Shown one piece after another: positions 34,276 through 43,009 of a stretch of DNA of 64,000 bases (its first letter is position 1; each line of letters opens with the position of its first letter). Under the pieces are notes generated by a model. The model was not told the origin of the DNA. It was given only the letters and a program-made list of their open reading frames with translations, and searched no databases. Both the position numbers and the translations under genes were made by a program. This stretch comes from CAVQBC01 sp963848415. Its GTDB lineage: Bacteria; Actinomycetota; Thermoleophilia; Solirubrobacterales; Solirubrobacteraceae. Location: the NCBI GenBank assembly GCA_963848415.1, contig CAWKDN010000001.1, positions 1,054,001 to 1,118,000 on the forward strand, written 5' to 3'.

Positions 34276-34940
34276 AGGACGAGCGTGGCGCCGTAGCGCC
34301 GCAGCCACCCAGCCGGCTCGCGCCAGCCCGGCACGCGCGCCTCCAGCAGCGCCCAGAAGCGCGGCGAGTGGTCCATGACCTCGAGGTGGCAGACCTCGTG
34401 CTCGACGACGTAGTCCAGGACACCGTCCGGCGCGAGCAGCAGGCGCCAGTTGAACGACATGTGACCCTTCGCCGAGCACGACGCCCAGCGCGTCTTCTGG
34501 CCGCGGATCGTCAGCCCGGCGTACGTCGTGCCGGCGCGGGCCGTGGCGGCGTCCAGGCGCGCGGCCACCTCGGTGCGCGCGGCGCGGCGATAGAAGCGCT
34601 CGAGCGCCGGCGCGGCGTCGCGATCCGGGACGAGCAGCGTGTCGCCGCGCCGGTGCACGCGCGTGCGGCCCGGCTGCGCGCTGAGCACCAGCTCGGCACC
34701 CAGGAACGGCAGCGTCCCCGGCGCGCGGGCGACCTCGGCCTGGGCGCGCGCCAGCGTACGCCGCCGGCGGAGCACCCAGCCGCGCAGCTCGCGCACGGCC
34801 TCGGCCGCCTCGCGCTCGGCCGCGTGGCGCGGCAGCACGACCTCGACGGTCCCGTCGGCCTCGACCGCCACCCGCACCCGCCGCGCCCGCGGCGAGCGCC
34901 GGATGCGGTAGTCGATGTCGTCGGAGCGCAGCTCGGGCAC
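34272..34940 (-). CDS. YgjP/DUF45-type zinc metallopeptidase
   Basis: 222 residues. The active site is HEVCHL followed by MDHSPRFWALLE (HExxH plus the third His of the DUF45/WLM group). Upstream lies GQKTRWASCSAKGHMSFNWRL, the usual RWGSC-like strand preceding the zinc site. YgjP-like enzymes are small cytosolic metalloproteases of uncertain substrate, sometimes linked to restriction and defence loci. No such neighbours are seen here. ATG 34940 is 23 bp from the end of the palindromic element at 34964. Confidence 0.8.
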   Translation of the reverse strand: MPELRSDDIDYRIRRSPRARRVRVAVEADGTVEVVLPRHAAEREAAEAVRELRGWVLRRRRTLARAQAEVARAPGTLPFLGAELVLSAQPGRTRVHRRGDTLLVPDRDAAPALERFYRRAARTEVAARLDAATARAGTTYAGLTIRGQKTRWASCSAKGHMSFNWRLLLAPDGVLDYVVEHEVCHLEVMDHSPRFWALLEARVPGWREPAGWLRRYGATLVL

Positions 34941-34963
34941 GGCCAGCGCAGGCTAGAGGGGCC

Positions 34964-35131
34964 AGAGGACTGATCCCGTGGCCGTGCGGCCGACTGGCGG
35001 ATGCCCCGTGGATGCTGGACGGCGCCCGCCCGAAGGGCACAGTGGTGGCGCCACGGGTGCTTCCGGGCGGGTGCCGGTCCAGCGCCGCGGGGCGCCGCCA
35101 GGCGGGCGTAGGGTCGCGGGATCAGTCCTCT
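34964..35131. repeat. Palindromic intergenic element, copy B (168 bp)
   Basis: Perfect 15-bp inverted ends AGAGGACTGATCCCG (34964-34978) and their complement (35117-35131). Inner arms pair: GCCCCG with CGGGGC, GCTGGAC with GTCCAGC, CGGCGCCCGCCCG with CGGGCGGGTGCCGG. The core GGGCACAGTGGTGGCGCCACGGG is shared with copy A. Where bases differ from copies A and C, the partner base usually changes too. On the minus strand its right end supplies the last two bases of the decarboxylase stop codon TAG. It separates that gene from the YgjP gene. Confidence 0.85.
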
Positions 35132-36617
35132 ACAGGACGCGGAGCGTCTGCAGCGAGGTATCGCGGGCGACGATGGCGCCGCCAACGTCGCGCGTCTCGC
35201 ATAGGTAGCGCACGGCGTCGGCGCTGACCCGGAAGCCCTCGAGGATCACCGGGATGCCCGGCGGATAGACCTCGACCTCCTCGGCGGCCACCATTCCGAT
35301 CGCCTGCTCGATCGGCACCTCACGGCCGATCGACTTCGCGTAGCGGCGCGCGTGGTAGGGGTGCATGACCGGGCGGTCGTCGATGGCGGAGAAGGGGTTG
35401 GCCGCGGGCGGCCGGCGGTCGCCGGGCGCGAGCTCGTGGCCTCCCAGCTCCGCCTCGAGCGCCGCGACCGTGTCCTGCACCGCGCCGTCGGCGAGCTGGA
35501 AGGTGGTGATCAGCGTCAGCGTGTTGATGCCGGCCTTCTCGATCACGATGCCGCGGGCCACCAGCCGCTCGGCCAGCGCGAACCCGGGCACGTCGTAGCC
35601 CGTCAGCGCGACCGTCGTCTTGACCAGGTCGACGCCGGCCACGTGCGCCCAGCGCCGCCCCACCCAGCTCGGGTCGTCGAGATGCACGAGCGCCGGCAGC
35701 CGCTCGCGCAGCCCGGCCTTCAGTGCGCGCGTACGGTCGATGCAGGCGCCCAGCGCGTCGCGCCCCGTCGCGGCCAGCGAGCGCACCGCGGCGTCGGCGG
35801 AGGCCAGCAGGTGGTAGCTCGGGCTGGTGGTGACGTACTCGCGGAACGCCTCCTCGATCAGCTCGGAGTCCACCCGCTCTGTGCGCCAGTGGATGAGCCC
35901 GGTCTGCTGGAGCCCGCCGGCCAGCTTGTGGGTGGACTGCACCGCGACGTCGGCGCCCGAGTCCATCGCCGACGGCGGCAGCTCGGGGTGGAAGTGCAGG
36001 TGCCCGCCCCAGGCCTCGTCGACGAAGACGATCGCCTGCGGCGAGGCGTCGTGCACCGCGGCGGCGATCGAGACCGTGTCGGCGCAGAGACCCTCGTAGG
36101 TCGGCGAGGTGTAGACGACGGCGAGCGCCTCGGGATAGCGCTCGAGTGCCGCCAGCACCTCTTCCACGCTGGGCGGCAGCACGGCCTCGAACTCGGCGTC
36201 GTAGGGCGTCGGCAGGAACCGGAAGTTCAGCCCGAAGGCCTTGAGCGCGTTGATCGTCGAGTGGTGGCAGTTGCGGGCGACCAGCACCAGCGCGTCGGGG
36301 CGCTCGAGCGCGAGCATCCGCAGCACGACGAAGTTCGAGCCGCTGGAGCCGTGCACGGAGAACATCGTGCGGTCGGCGCCCTGAGCCGCGGCCGCGAAGC
36401 GCTCGGCCTCCCCGAAGACGCCGGTGTGGTCGACGAGCGTGCCGAAGAACCCGGCCGAGATCGACACGTCGGAGGTGTAGAAGTCCTCGATCCGCTCCTG
36501 GTCGACGAGGATCGACGGCGTGCACCAGCGGTGGTAGTGGCGGACCTCCTCGTTGAGGATGCGCACGATCGGCGAAGGCGACGGCGCAGCAGTGATCGGC
36601 ACGTCCACGGCTGCCAT
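35130..36617 (-). CDS. Orn/Lys/Arg decarboxylase (group III, PLP-dependent)
   Basis: 495 residues of the basic amino acid decarboxylase family. PLP sites are visible: SVHGSSGSN (phosphate binding), NCHHS (ring-stacking His), FVDEAWGGH (Asp200 for the pyridine N) and Lys231 in QSTHKLAGGLQQTG. The C-terminal domain contains YPPGIPVILEG, which is typical. The N-terminal wing domain of the E. coli inducible enzymes is missing, so this is the short biosynthetic type. It makes cadaverine, putrescine or agmatine; which one is unclear. The stop codon overlaps the terminal bases of the palindromic element. Confidence 0.9.
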   Translation of the reverse strand: MAAVDVPITAAPSPSPIVRILNEEVRHYHRWCTPSILVDQERIEDFYTSDVSISAGFFGTLVDHTGVFGEAERFAAAAQGADRTMFSVHGSSGSNFVVLRMLALERPDALVLVARNCHHSTINALKAFGLNFRFLPTPYDAEFEAVLPPSVEEVLAALERYPEALAVVYTSPTYEGLCADTVSIAAAVHDASPQAIVFVDEAWGGHLHFHPELPPSAMDSGADVAVQSTHKLAGGLQQTGLIHWRTERVDSELIEEAFREYVTTSPSYHLLASADAAVRSLAATGRDALGACIDRTRALKAGLRERLPALVHLDDPSWVGRRWAHVAGVDLVKTTVALTGYDVPGFALAERLVARGIVIEKAGINTLTLITTFQLADGAVQDTVAALEAELGGHELAPGDRRPPAANPFSAIDDRPVMHPYHARRYAKSIGREVPIEQAIGMVAAEEVEVYPPGIPVILEGFRVSADAVRYLCETRDVGGAIVARDTSLQTLRVL

Positions 36618-36630
36618 GATGACTCACCCG

Positions 36631-36918
36631 ATGCCGGAGTCCTCGAAGGTGCGCCTGCCGCCCGGCGTCCGCAGGCCCTACACCGTCTTCGTCAACGGCG
36701 TCCGCCAGGAACCGGGCCAGGACTACCGGGTCGAGGGGAGCCTGCTGGTCTTCCAGCGCGAGCTGGCCAAGGAGGGGCGGCTCGGGCTGTGGCGCTGGTT
36801 CCTGGGCGCCTGGGGCATCGGCACCTATCGCAAGAACGACCAGGTCGACGTCGCCTGGGAGGTCGGCGGGCAGCCGCGCGTCGCTCACGCCCTGGAGATC
36901 GAGCAGGCCGGCGGCTGA
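36631..36918 (+). CDS. Hypothetical protein (95 aa)
   Basis: 95 residues from ATG 36631 (ATG 36616 or 36619 are in frame). The sequence RPYTVFVNGVRQEPGQDYRV reads as a beta-rich domain resembling phage tail or carbohydrate-binding folds, followed by ELAKEGRLGLWRWFLGAWGIGTYRKNDQVDV. I do not recognise the family. It is divergent from the decarboxylase, with at most 13 bp between starts, and lies 44 bp upstream of the cNMP-TrxR-like gene on the same strand. Confidence 0.6.
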   Translation: MPESSKVRLPPGVRRPYTVFVNGVRQEPGQDYRVEGSLLVFQRELAKEGRLGLWRWFLGAWGIGTYRKNDQVDVAWEVGGQPRVAHALEIEQAGG

Positions 36919-36962
36919 GCCCCGCGGGCCCGCGGTCGGCGGTCGCTAACGTCTGCCGTCGC

Positions 36963-38632
36963 ATGACCGGCGCCGCCGCCGAACCGGCGTTCTTCGCCGA
37001 CCCGCAGGGCCGTGATCCCTCGGATCCCTACGCCCGCACCGCGGAGACCTTCCCGCGACTGAGCGACGAGCAGGTCGAGCGCGTGTGCGCCTTCGGCACC
37101 GTCGAGGCGCTGCCGCGGGGGACGGTGCTCTTCGAGCGCGACGACCGCGGCGTGGACTTCTTCCTCGTGCTCGAGGGTCACATCGAGATCTACGAGCCGG
37201 GCGCCGGCGGCGAGCCGGTCGTGATGACGATCCACGCGGAGCACCAGTTCACCGGCGAGCTCGACCTGTTCAACAACCGCGCGATCCTGGTCGGCGGGCG
37301 GATGGGGGCCGACGGGCGGGTGGCGCGCCTGCGCCGGGCCGACTTCCGGCGCATGCTGGCGGCCGAGCCCGACGTCGCCCGCATCGTCATGCGGGCGTTC
37401 ATCCTGCGCCGGGCCGGCTTCATCCAGCACGGCGAGGCCGCGGTGACGATCGTCGGGCAGCGGCGCTCGGCGGACAGCCTGCGCATCCAGCGCTTCCTGC
37501 GCCGCAACGGGCACCCGTTCCTGCTCGCCGGCCTCGGCGAGGACCCGCACGCTGCGGCGCTGCTGCGCGAGCAAGAGCTGGACGAGCAGGACGCGCCCGT
37601 GGTCCTCTGCGGCCCTGGTCAGGTGCTCGTGCAACCGACCAACCAGCGGCTCGGCGAGTGCCTGGGCATCTCCGAGCCGCTCGACGAGGCCGCGGTCAGC
37701 GACGTCGTGGTCGTCGGCGGCGGGCCGTCCGGGCTGGCGGCCGCCGTGTACGCCGCCTCGGAGGGCCTCGATACGCTGGTGCTCGAGTCGAGGCGCCCGG
37801 CGGCCAGGCCGGCACGAGCTCGATGATCGAGAACTACCTCGGCTTCCCGACGGGCGTCTCCGGCCAGTCGCTGGCCGACCGCGCGCAGGTGCAGGCGCAG
37901 AAGTTCGGCGCCCGCATCGCGGTGCCGCGCTCGGTGCGCAAGCTGCGGGCCGGGAGGGACGGCGAGCCGCACGTGCTCGAGCTCGAGGACGGCGCCCGCG
38001 TGCCGGCCCGGACCGTCGTGGTGGCCACCGGCGCCCGCTACCGCCGGCTCGACCAGCTCGAGCACTTCGAGCGCTTCGAGGGCGGCGGCATCCACTACGC
38101 CGCAACCGCCGTGGAGGCCGGCCTGAGCGAGGGCGAGGAGGTCGTCGTGGTCGGCGGCGGCAACTCCGCCGGCCAGGCGGCGCTCTTCCTCGCGGGCTTC
38201 GCCTCCCACGTACACATCCTCATCCGCGGCGAGGAGCTCGCGGCGAACATGTCGGACTACCTGACCAGCCGTATCGAGGCCGCGCCCGAGCGCATCACGC
38301 TGCACCGCCGCACCGAGATCACCGCTCTCGACGGCGTGCGCCACCTCGAGCGGGTGACCTGGACGGACCGCCGCTCGGGCGAGGCGGAGACCCGGCCCGT
38401 GGCCAACGTCTTCCTGATGCTGGGCGCCGTGCCCAACACCGAGTGGCTGGACGACTGCGTCGAGCTGGACGAGAAGGGGTTCATCGTCACGAGCGGGCTG
38501 TTCGAGACCAGCCTGGCCGGGGTCTTCGCGGTCGGCGACGTCCGCTCCGGCTCGGTCAAGCGCTGCGCCTCTGCCGTCGGCGAGGGCTCGATCGTGGTCT
38601 CCGCCGTGCACGCCGCGCTCGGCGGCCGCTGA
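36963..38632 (+). pseudogene. cNMP-binding domain fused to thioredoxin-reductase-like flavoprotein, frameshifted
   Basis: About 556 codons if repaired. Residues 30-150 form a cyclic-nucleotide-binding domain (LPRGTVLFERDDRGVDFFLV, VLEGHIEIYE). A thioredoxin-like linker (residues 160-235) is followed by the FAD Rossmann motif VVVVGGGPSGLAAAVYA. At 37791-37795 one base seems lost (AGGCGCCC where AGGGCGCCC is expected). The family resumes in another frame with APGGQAGTSSMIENYLGFPT, then NAD(P)-binding VVVVGGGNSAGQAALFLAG and FAVGDVRSGSVKR. The TrxR dithiol CxxC is replaced by YAAT, so it is not a thioredoxin reductase. It may be a sequencing artefact. Confidence 0.78.
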
Positions 38633-38653
38633 GCCCGGCCCCGAGCTCAGGCC
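38624..38653. terminator. Bidirectional hairpin at convergent 3' ends
   Basis: CTGAGC (38629-38634) pairs with GCTCAG (38645-38650), extended by GGC/GCC outside a one-base bulge. The TGA stop of the TrxR-like gene lies inside the left arm and the stop of the methyltransferase in the right arm. Confidence 0.45.
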
Positions 38654-39525
38654 GCCCGCGCGGTAACGGCCCAGGTCGACGCCGGGGCGACGACCGCGCC
38701 GCCGTCCACCACGTAGTCCGCGAGCGCCGCGCGCAGGTCGTTGGCGATCTTCGGCCTGATGTCGTCCACCCGCTCGCCCCACATGCGCAGCACTTCGGCC
38801 GCGGGGCCGAGCGCCAGGTTGAACGCGACCGCCTGCTCGAGGTCGTTGCCGATCTTGTACGGGAGGTCCTGGCGGGCGAGCTGGATGTCCACATAGCCCG
38901 CATGTTTGAGCACGTCGGAGACCGTGTCCGCGTTGGCCATCGAGAACGGCCCGGGCCCGCATCGCGGCACGTCGGACTCGTCCGGCTCCTCGAGGTACTC
39001 GGCCACCACCAGCTCTGCGCGATGCATGAACTCGTTGTCGAGCTTGCGCCGCCACACCACCATGTTCAGGAGCCCACCGGGCGCCAGTGCCTCGCGCACG
39101 TTGCGCAGCGCCGTCACCGGGTTCGCGAAGAACATCGTGCCCATGCGTGAGAACGCGTAGTCGAACGTCTCGGCGAAGCTCGTCCGCTCGATGTCGCAGG
39201 TGGCGAAGCTGACGTTCTGGACCCCGGCCGCGGCCGCCTCCTCGATCGCCGTCTCGATCATCCGCTGGGCGACGTCGGTCCCGTGCGCGTGACCAGCGCC
39301 GCCGACGAGCCCCGCGAGCCGGACCGTCGTGTCGCCCAGCCCGCAGCCGATGTCCAGCACGCGGTCGCCCTCCCGCGGCGGATGCAGCCGGAGTGCGGCC
39401 TCCCCCTGACCGCGCAAGCCCTCGGCGACGATGTCGCGGTACTCGATCCAGACATCGAACAGCGGGCCGTTCCAGGCCTCGGTCGCCTCGACGTTGTCCT
39501 CGACGACCCGGATCGCGTCGCTCAC
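38647..39525 (-). CDS. Class I SAM-dependent methyltransferase
   Basis: 292 residues. Motif I is RVLDIGCGLGDTTVRLAG (about residues 54-70), motif II ends in HGTDVAQRMI, followed by NVSFATCDIERTSF and the post-motif PGGLLNMVVWRRK. The fold is that of the UbiE/Coq5-like small-molecule methyltransferases, but the acceptor is not apparent. The start is GTG 39525, directly after the reading VSDAIRVVEDN. The C-terminal 100 residues contain an insertion rich in Asp/Arg and no recognisable motif. The neighbours do not suggest a pathway. Confidence 0.82.
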   Translation of the reverse strand: MSDAIRVVEDNVEATEAWNGPLFDVWIEYRDIVAEGLRGQGEAALRLHPPREGDRVLDIGCGLGDTTVRLAGLVGGAGHAHGTDVAQRMIETAIEEAAAAGVQNVSFATCDIERTSFAETFDYAFSRMGTMFFANPVTALRNVREALAPGGLLNMVVWRRKLDNEFMHRAELVVAEYLEEPDESDVPRCGPGPFSMANADTVSDVLKHAGYVDIQLARQDLPYKIGNDLEQAVAFNLALGPAAEVLRMWGERVDDIRPKIANDLRAALADYVVDGGAVVAPASTWAVTARAA

Positions 39526-39925
39526 GATCCGCAGAGTCTACGCCCGCCTCGAAGGGCACGGCGGGCTTCGAACGGTGGTCCGCACGAGGATGCCCGAGCC
39601 GCCGGCGTCCGCGTGGGCCGGCTGAACGTCCTGTCCGGGACTTACAGCTGGGGACCATCGTCCCGCCGGGCGGCGACTTGGACGATCCGCGGAAGGCTCA
39701 TGAGCGTTCCGGCATCCGCCCGATCCGTAGAGCTCGTTCGTGAGTGCGACGAGCTCGAACGCTGGGCGATCCCTTCGGTGACCGCCGCGTCGGCGATGGT
39801 CTCGAGCGACGCCCCCCGCCCGCGCGCGCGGCCAGCTCGAGGTGACGTCGCCCGCGGAGTTGGTCAGGCGGACCCGGAGCGCCCGCCCGGTCGGCACCTC
39901 CCGGGTGACCCTCACCGCCCACCTG
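39526..39925. other. Gene-free stretch, possibly decayed coding sequence
   Basis: 400 bp between the methyltransferase start and the LysR stop. Minus-strand reading of 39640-39910 gives short protein-like phrases in different frames (VTREVPTGRALRVRLTNSAG, then ASLETIADAAVTEGIAQR, then MSLPRIVQVAARRDDGPQL), as expected of a decayed gene. No family is recognisable. Base composition is slightly lower in GC than its neighbours. Confidence 0.35.
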
Positions 39926-40825
39926 TCAGCGCGGCGCCAGCACCTCGTCGGCGACTTCGAGGAAGGCGCGGATTCTCGGCTGGCGCTCGCCGCGTGGCAC
40001 GACAAGGCCGCTCTCCCAGGGCGGCATGTCGGCGATCGGCACGGTGCGGATGTCCGGATGCGCGAACTGGCCGGCGAAGGCTGGGTGGACGATCCGACCG
40101 CGGGCGACCATCGTCACCAACTCGCTCCAGTCGTGGTGTTGCAGGCGGCGGCGCTTCATCGGCCTCCCCGACGCCGATCTGTCGGGGATCAGCACTCCCT
40201 CAAGCTCCGGCGGGAGCAGGCCGGTCGTGTCGGCGACCTCGTAGTCGGCGATCTCCTCGCTCGTCACCGCGGCGCGATCGGCCAGCGGGTGATCGGCGGC
40301 GACGGCGAGCGCGCGCGGCTCCGGCGGCAGCGCCGGCCCGGCCTCGAGGTCAGGGGCCTCGAACGGCACGTGGCTCACCATCACATCGACATCGCCGCGG
40401 CGGAGCGGCTCGAGGCGGTCCGAGAGGGCCAGCTCCTTGACTTCCACCTGGCAGCCGTGGTGGCGCTCCTCGAATCGTCGGATCACCTCGATCAGCGCCG
40501 TGCTCTGGGGCACGGCGCCCGGCAGGCCGATGACCACCCCTCCCAGGATCGCTTCGGCATCGCCGCTGGCCTGCTCGAGCGTCGCGGCCAGGTTTGCGTA
40601 GGCCGGTTGCACCGCAGCACGGAAGCGCTCGCCGGCGACGGTCAGCGCCACCCGTCTGCTGGTGCGGTGGACGAGTTCCTGGCCGAGCTTGCGCTCGAGG
40701 ATCCGGAGGCTCTGGCTGGCGCGCGACTGCGTGATGCTGAGCCGCTCGGCGGCGCGTCCGAAGTGCAGCTCCTCAGCGATCGCGAGGAAGACCCGGATCT
40801 CGCGCAGCTCGACCGTCGCCCACAT
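39926..40825 (-). CDS. LysR-family transcriptional regulator
   Basis: 299 residues. A LysR winged helix-turn-helix lies at residues 5-65 (FLAIAEELHFGRAAERLSIT, QSRASQSLRILERKLG, LVHRTSRRVALT). The periplasmic-binding-like effector domain covers 90-295. Such regulators bind as tetramers and often control a divergent gene. The divergent gene here encodes a DHFR-like reductase (40939), with a 113-bp gap that could hold an operator. The effector is unknown. Start ATG 40825. Confidence 0.9.
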   Translation of the reverse strand: MWATVELREIRVFLAIAEELHFGRAAERLSITQSRASQSLRILERKLGQELVHRTSRRVALTVAGERFRAAVQPAYANLAATLEQASGDAEAILGGVVIGLPGAVPQSTALIEVIRRFEERHHGCQVEVKELALSDRLEPLRRGDVDVMVSHVPFEAPDLEAGPALPPEPRALAVAADHPLADRAAVTSEEIADYEVADTTGLLPPELEGVLIPDRSASGRPMKRRRLQHHDWSELVTMVARGRIVHPAFAGQFAHPDIRTVPIADMPPWESGLVVPRGERQPRIRAFLEVADEVLAPR

Positions 40826-40938
40826 CGATAAGCGAGACTACTTGATGCGATCCCGGATCGGCCGTTGATCGGGCCCCTTCCACCGGCCAGCATCCGGACG
40901 GTCGGTCAAGACCAAGCGACAGCCACGGAGAACCGGAG

Positions 40939-41520
40939 ATGCGCAAGGTAGTAATGCAGATGATGACCACGCTCGACGGGCGGCTGGACGACCCCGCCGA
41001 CTGGCTGACCGGCCTCCCGGACGACCTCTACGCCGAGCTCGACCGCCTGTACGGGTCGTTCGACACGATTCTCGTCGGCCGCGCGACCTACGAGGAGATG
41101 TTCGCGTACTGGCCCGGCGCCGAGACGGCCGGGGCGGGCTCCGAGCGCAGCAGGAGCATGGCCCGCAAGATGAACTCCTACAAGAAGTACGTCTTCTCCG
41201 AGACGAAGGCGGCGCAGCCGCTCGAGTGGGCGAACGCCGAGCGGATCCCCGTCGACGGCGACGCGGAGCTCGTCGCGTTCATCAACGAGCTCAAGGCGGC
41301 CGACGGCGGCGAGATCCACCTTGCCGGCGGCGCCCGCCTCGCGCGGACCGTGATTCGCCTCGGGCTGGTCGACCGCTACCAGCTGTTCGTGCACCCGGTG
41401 CTCTCGCCCGGCGCGAGCTGGTTCGACGACGTCGACGAGAAGCGCGAGCTGGCGCTGGTCAGCGCCTCCGCGTTCTCGAACGGCGTCGTCGGGCTCTACT
41501 ACGACCCGCAAGGCACCTGA
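40939..41520 (+). CDS. Dihydrofolate reductase-like/RibD C-terminal domain protein
   Basis: 193 residues of the RibD-C/DHFR-like fold: KVVMQMMTTLDGRLDDPADWL at the N-terminus, ILVGRATYEEMFAYWPG in the middle and GGEIHLAGGARLARTVIRLG with RYQLFVHPVLSPG near the end. Actinobacteria carry many such proteins, and most are not folate reductases but F420- or NADPH-linked reductases of unknown substrate. GGAG at 40930-40933 upstream gives a reasonable ribosome site. Probably controlled by the divergent LysR gene. Confidence 0.85.
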   Translation: MRKVVMQMMTTLDGRLDDPADWLTGLPDDLYAELDRLYGSFDTILVGRATYEEMFAYWPGAETAGAGSERSRSMARKMNSYKKYVFSETKAAQPLEWANAERIPVDGDAELVAFINELKAADGGEIHLAGGARLARTVIRLGLVDRYQLFVHPVLSPGASWFDDVDEKRELALVSASAFSNGVVGLYYDPQGT

Positions 41521-41550
41521 CGTCGAGCACGACGCCAACCCGGCTGAGAG

Positions 41551-41705
41551 TCAGTCGTAGTACCCGACGACCGGGACCTGCGCCTCGTCGTGGAGCTGGG
41601 GCCCGTCGTAGACCGCCTCCGTTGCCTCGGGCCTGACCGCCCCTGCGGGCTTGAGCGCGCTGAGCTGCTGGCTCGACAGCGCGAACACTCGTCCGTCTCG
41701 TTCAT
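41551..41705 (-). pseudogene. Small hypothetical gene with a probable one-base deletion
   Basis: ATG 41705 has AGGGG about 3 nt upstream. The first six codons (MNETDE) are followed, one frame over, by VFALSSQQLSALKPAGAV and a clean end at TGA 41551. Total length is 155 bp, one short of 52 codons. Adding one G after GACGAG gives a smooth 51-residue protein. It lies upstream of nothing obvious and 31 bp downstream of the PhzF stop on the same strand. Weak evidence; it may be chance. Confidence 0.3.
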
Positions 41706-41736
41706 GTCCCCTACATCCTTGTCGTCAATGCGACGT

Positions 41737-42627
41737 TCAGACCGTCAACTCTCCCTCGGCGATCACGACGCCGGTGCCGCCGATACGGACCCGGTCGCCG
41801 TCGACTTCGACCCGGATGCGGCTCGGGCGGCCGATCGCGTGCCCCTGCTCGACAAGGACAGGCGTGCCGGACGTCACGACACCCTCGGCCACCAGTCGGC
41901 TGACGAGCGGACCGGCCGCGCTCCCGGTCGCGGGGTCCTCCCAGATGCCGACCGTCGGGTTGAAGAAGCGCGCGTGCGCGACAGCCGCAGGGCTGACGGG
42001 GTCCAGGCAGTAGACGTAGCAGCCCTGACCGCCGACGTCCGCGAGCGTCGCCCGCAGCCGCGGCGCGTCCGCGGTGACGCGCCCCACGACCCTGCGGTCG
42101 CGCACCGGCACCAGCAGATGCGCGGCGCCGGTCGACACGACCTGGGCGTCGCCCGCGAGCTCTGAGCGTTGGAGGCCAAGCGCGCCGGCCAGCTCGCCAG
42201 GGGCCTCGATCCGGGACAGGAACTCGGCCGGCGCCTGCTCCAGCACGATCGTACTCGGCGCGCCGTCGCGGCCCAGCACCTCCACCGGCAGCACGCGGTC
42301 GCCGATCTCCTGGGCCACGATCGCGCCGCCGTCGGCGTCCAGCTCGACCCTGCCGGTGGTCGCCAACCACCACCAGGCGCCAAGCGCGTTGTGGCCGGCC
42401 CCGACGACCTCGTCGCCGGTCGGCGTGAACGACCTCAGACGCCAGGTGGCGCCGGCGCGTCGCGCCGGCAGAACGAACGTCGTCTCCGACTGGTTGAACT
42501 CGCGAGCGACGAGCCGCATCACCTCCTCCGTCAGCGACTCGGCTTCGGCCACGACCGCAAGCGGGTTGCCCGTAAGAGGCTCCTCGGCGAACACGTCGAC
42601 GATGGAAAAGGGGACGGAGGTGGAAAT
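41737..42627 (-). CDS. PhzF-family isomerase/epimerase, probable ATT start
   Basis: 296 residues if initiated at ATT 42627. PhzF proteins begin with a strand like FSIVDVFAEEPLTGNPLAVV; here FSIVD lies upstream of the first usual start (GTG 42594). The frame is open with no ATG, GTG or TTG, and ATT 42627 has GGGAG 8 nt upstream. The catalytic Glu48 is in FNQSETTFV and the second signature is WEDPATGSAAGPL. PhzF enzymes isomerise trans-2,3-dihydro-3-hydroxyanthranilate or similar compounds; no phenazine genes are nearby, so the substrate is unknown. Confidence 0.8.
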   Translation of the reverse strand: MSTSVPFSIVDVFAEEPLTGNPLAVVAEAESLTEEVMRLVAREFNQSETTFVLPARRAGATWRLRSFTPTGDEVVGAGHNALGAWWWLATTGRVELDADGGAIVAQEIGDRVLPVEVLGRDGAPSTIVLEQAPAEFLSRIEAPGELAGALGLQRSELAGDAQVVSTGAAHLLVPVRDRRVVGRVTADAPRLRATLADVGGQGCYVYCLDPVSPAAVAHARFFNPTVGIWEDPATGSAAGPLVSRLVAEGVVTSGTPVLVEQGHAIGRPSRIRVEVDGDRVRIGGTGVVIAEGELTV

Positions 42628-43009
42628 CGCCGAGGCTCCCGGTTTCAGGTCAGCCGCCGCACGGACGCGGCCCGACGTCGGCGATGGTACGGCGGAAGCG
42701 AGCCGCGACCACCCCAGGTCCCTGAGAGGATCGAGCCGCGGGTGGGCCCGTCGAACGAGATGAGGAGGGAGGCGCTGTGCGGCATGCCCGGCCAGTGTCC
42801 CGGCTCGTCCATCGAGAGCATCGCTGTGCTCATCCCTGCGCGGAGGTTCATGCCGCGGATCCCAGGATCCTGGGGATCCCGGCGCGAGATCGGCGACGAG
42901 GATCGCGTCGAGGTTCTGCCCCCCTCAGCTGACGGCTCCCGTCGCCGGGACCCGCAGCGGTGCCTGAACCCGGTCAGGAGGTTGCAACCCGCCCGGCATA
43001 CTGCGCGCC
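42628..43009. other. Gene-free stretch upstream of the ABC1 kinase
   Basis: 382 bp. A 68-codon minus-strand frame at 42645-42851 (contains DEPGHWPGMPHSASLLISF) is the only protein-like text, and it lacks family support. The perfect palindrome CCCAGGATCCTGGG lies at 42861-42874 with two more GGATCC nearby. No clear promoter elements are visible for the gene at 43010. Confidence 0.4.

Noticed and set aside
39538..39600. Possible further copy of the palindromic element (CGCCCGCCTCGAAGGGCAC)
   Set aside because: Only one short run resembles the core, and neither the arms nor the termini can be found.
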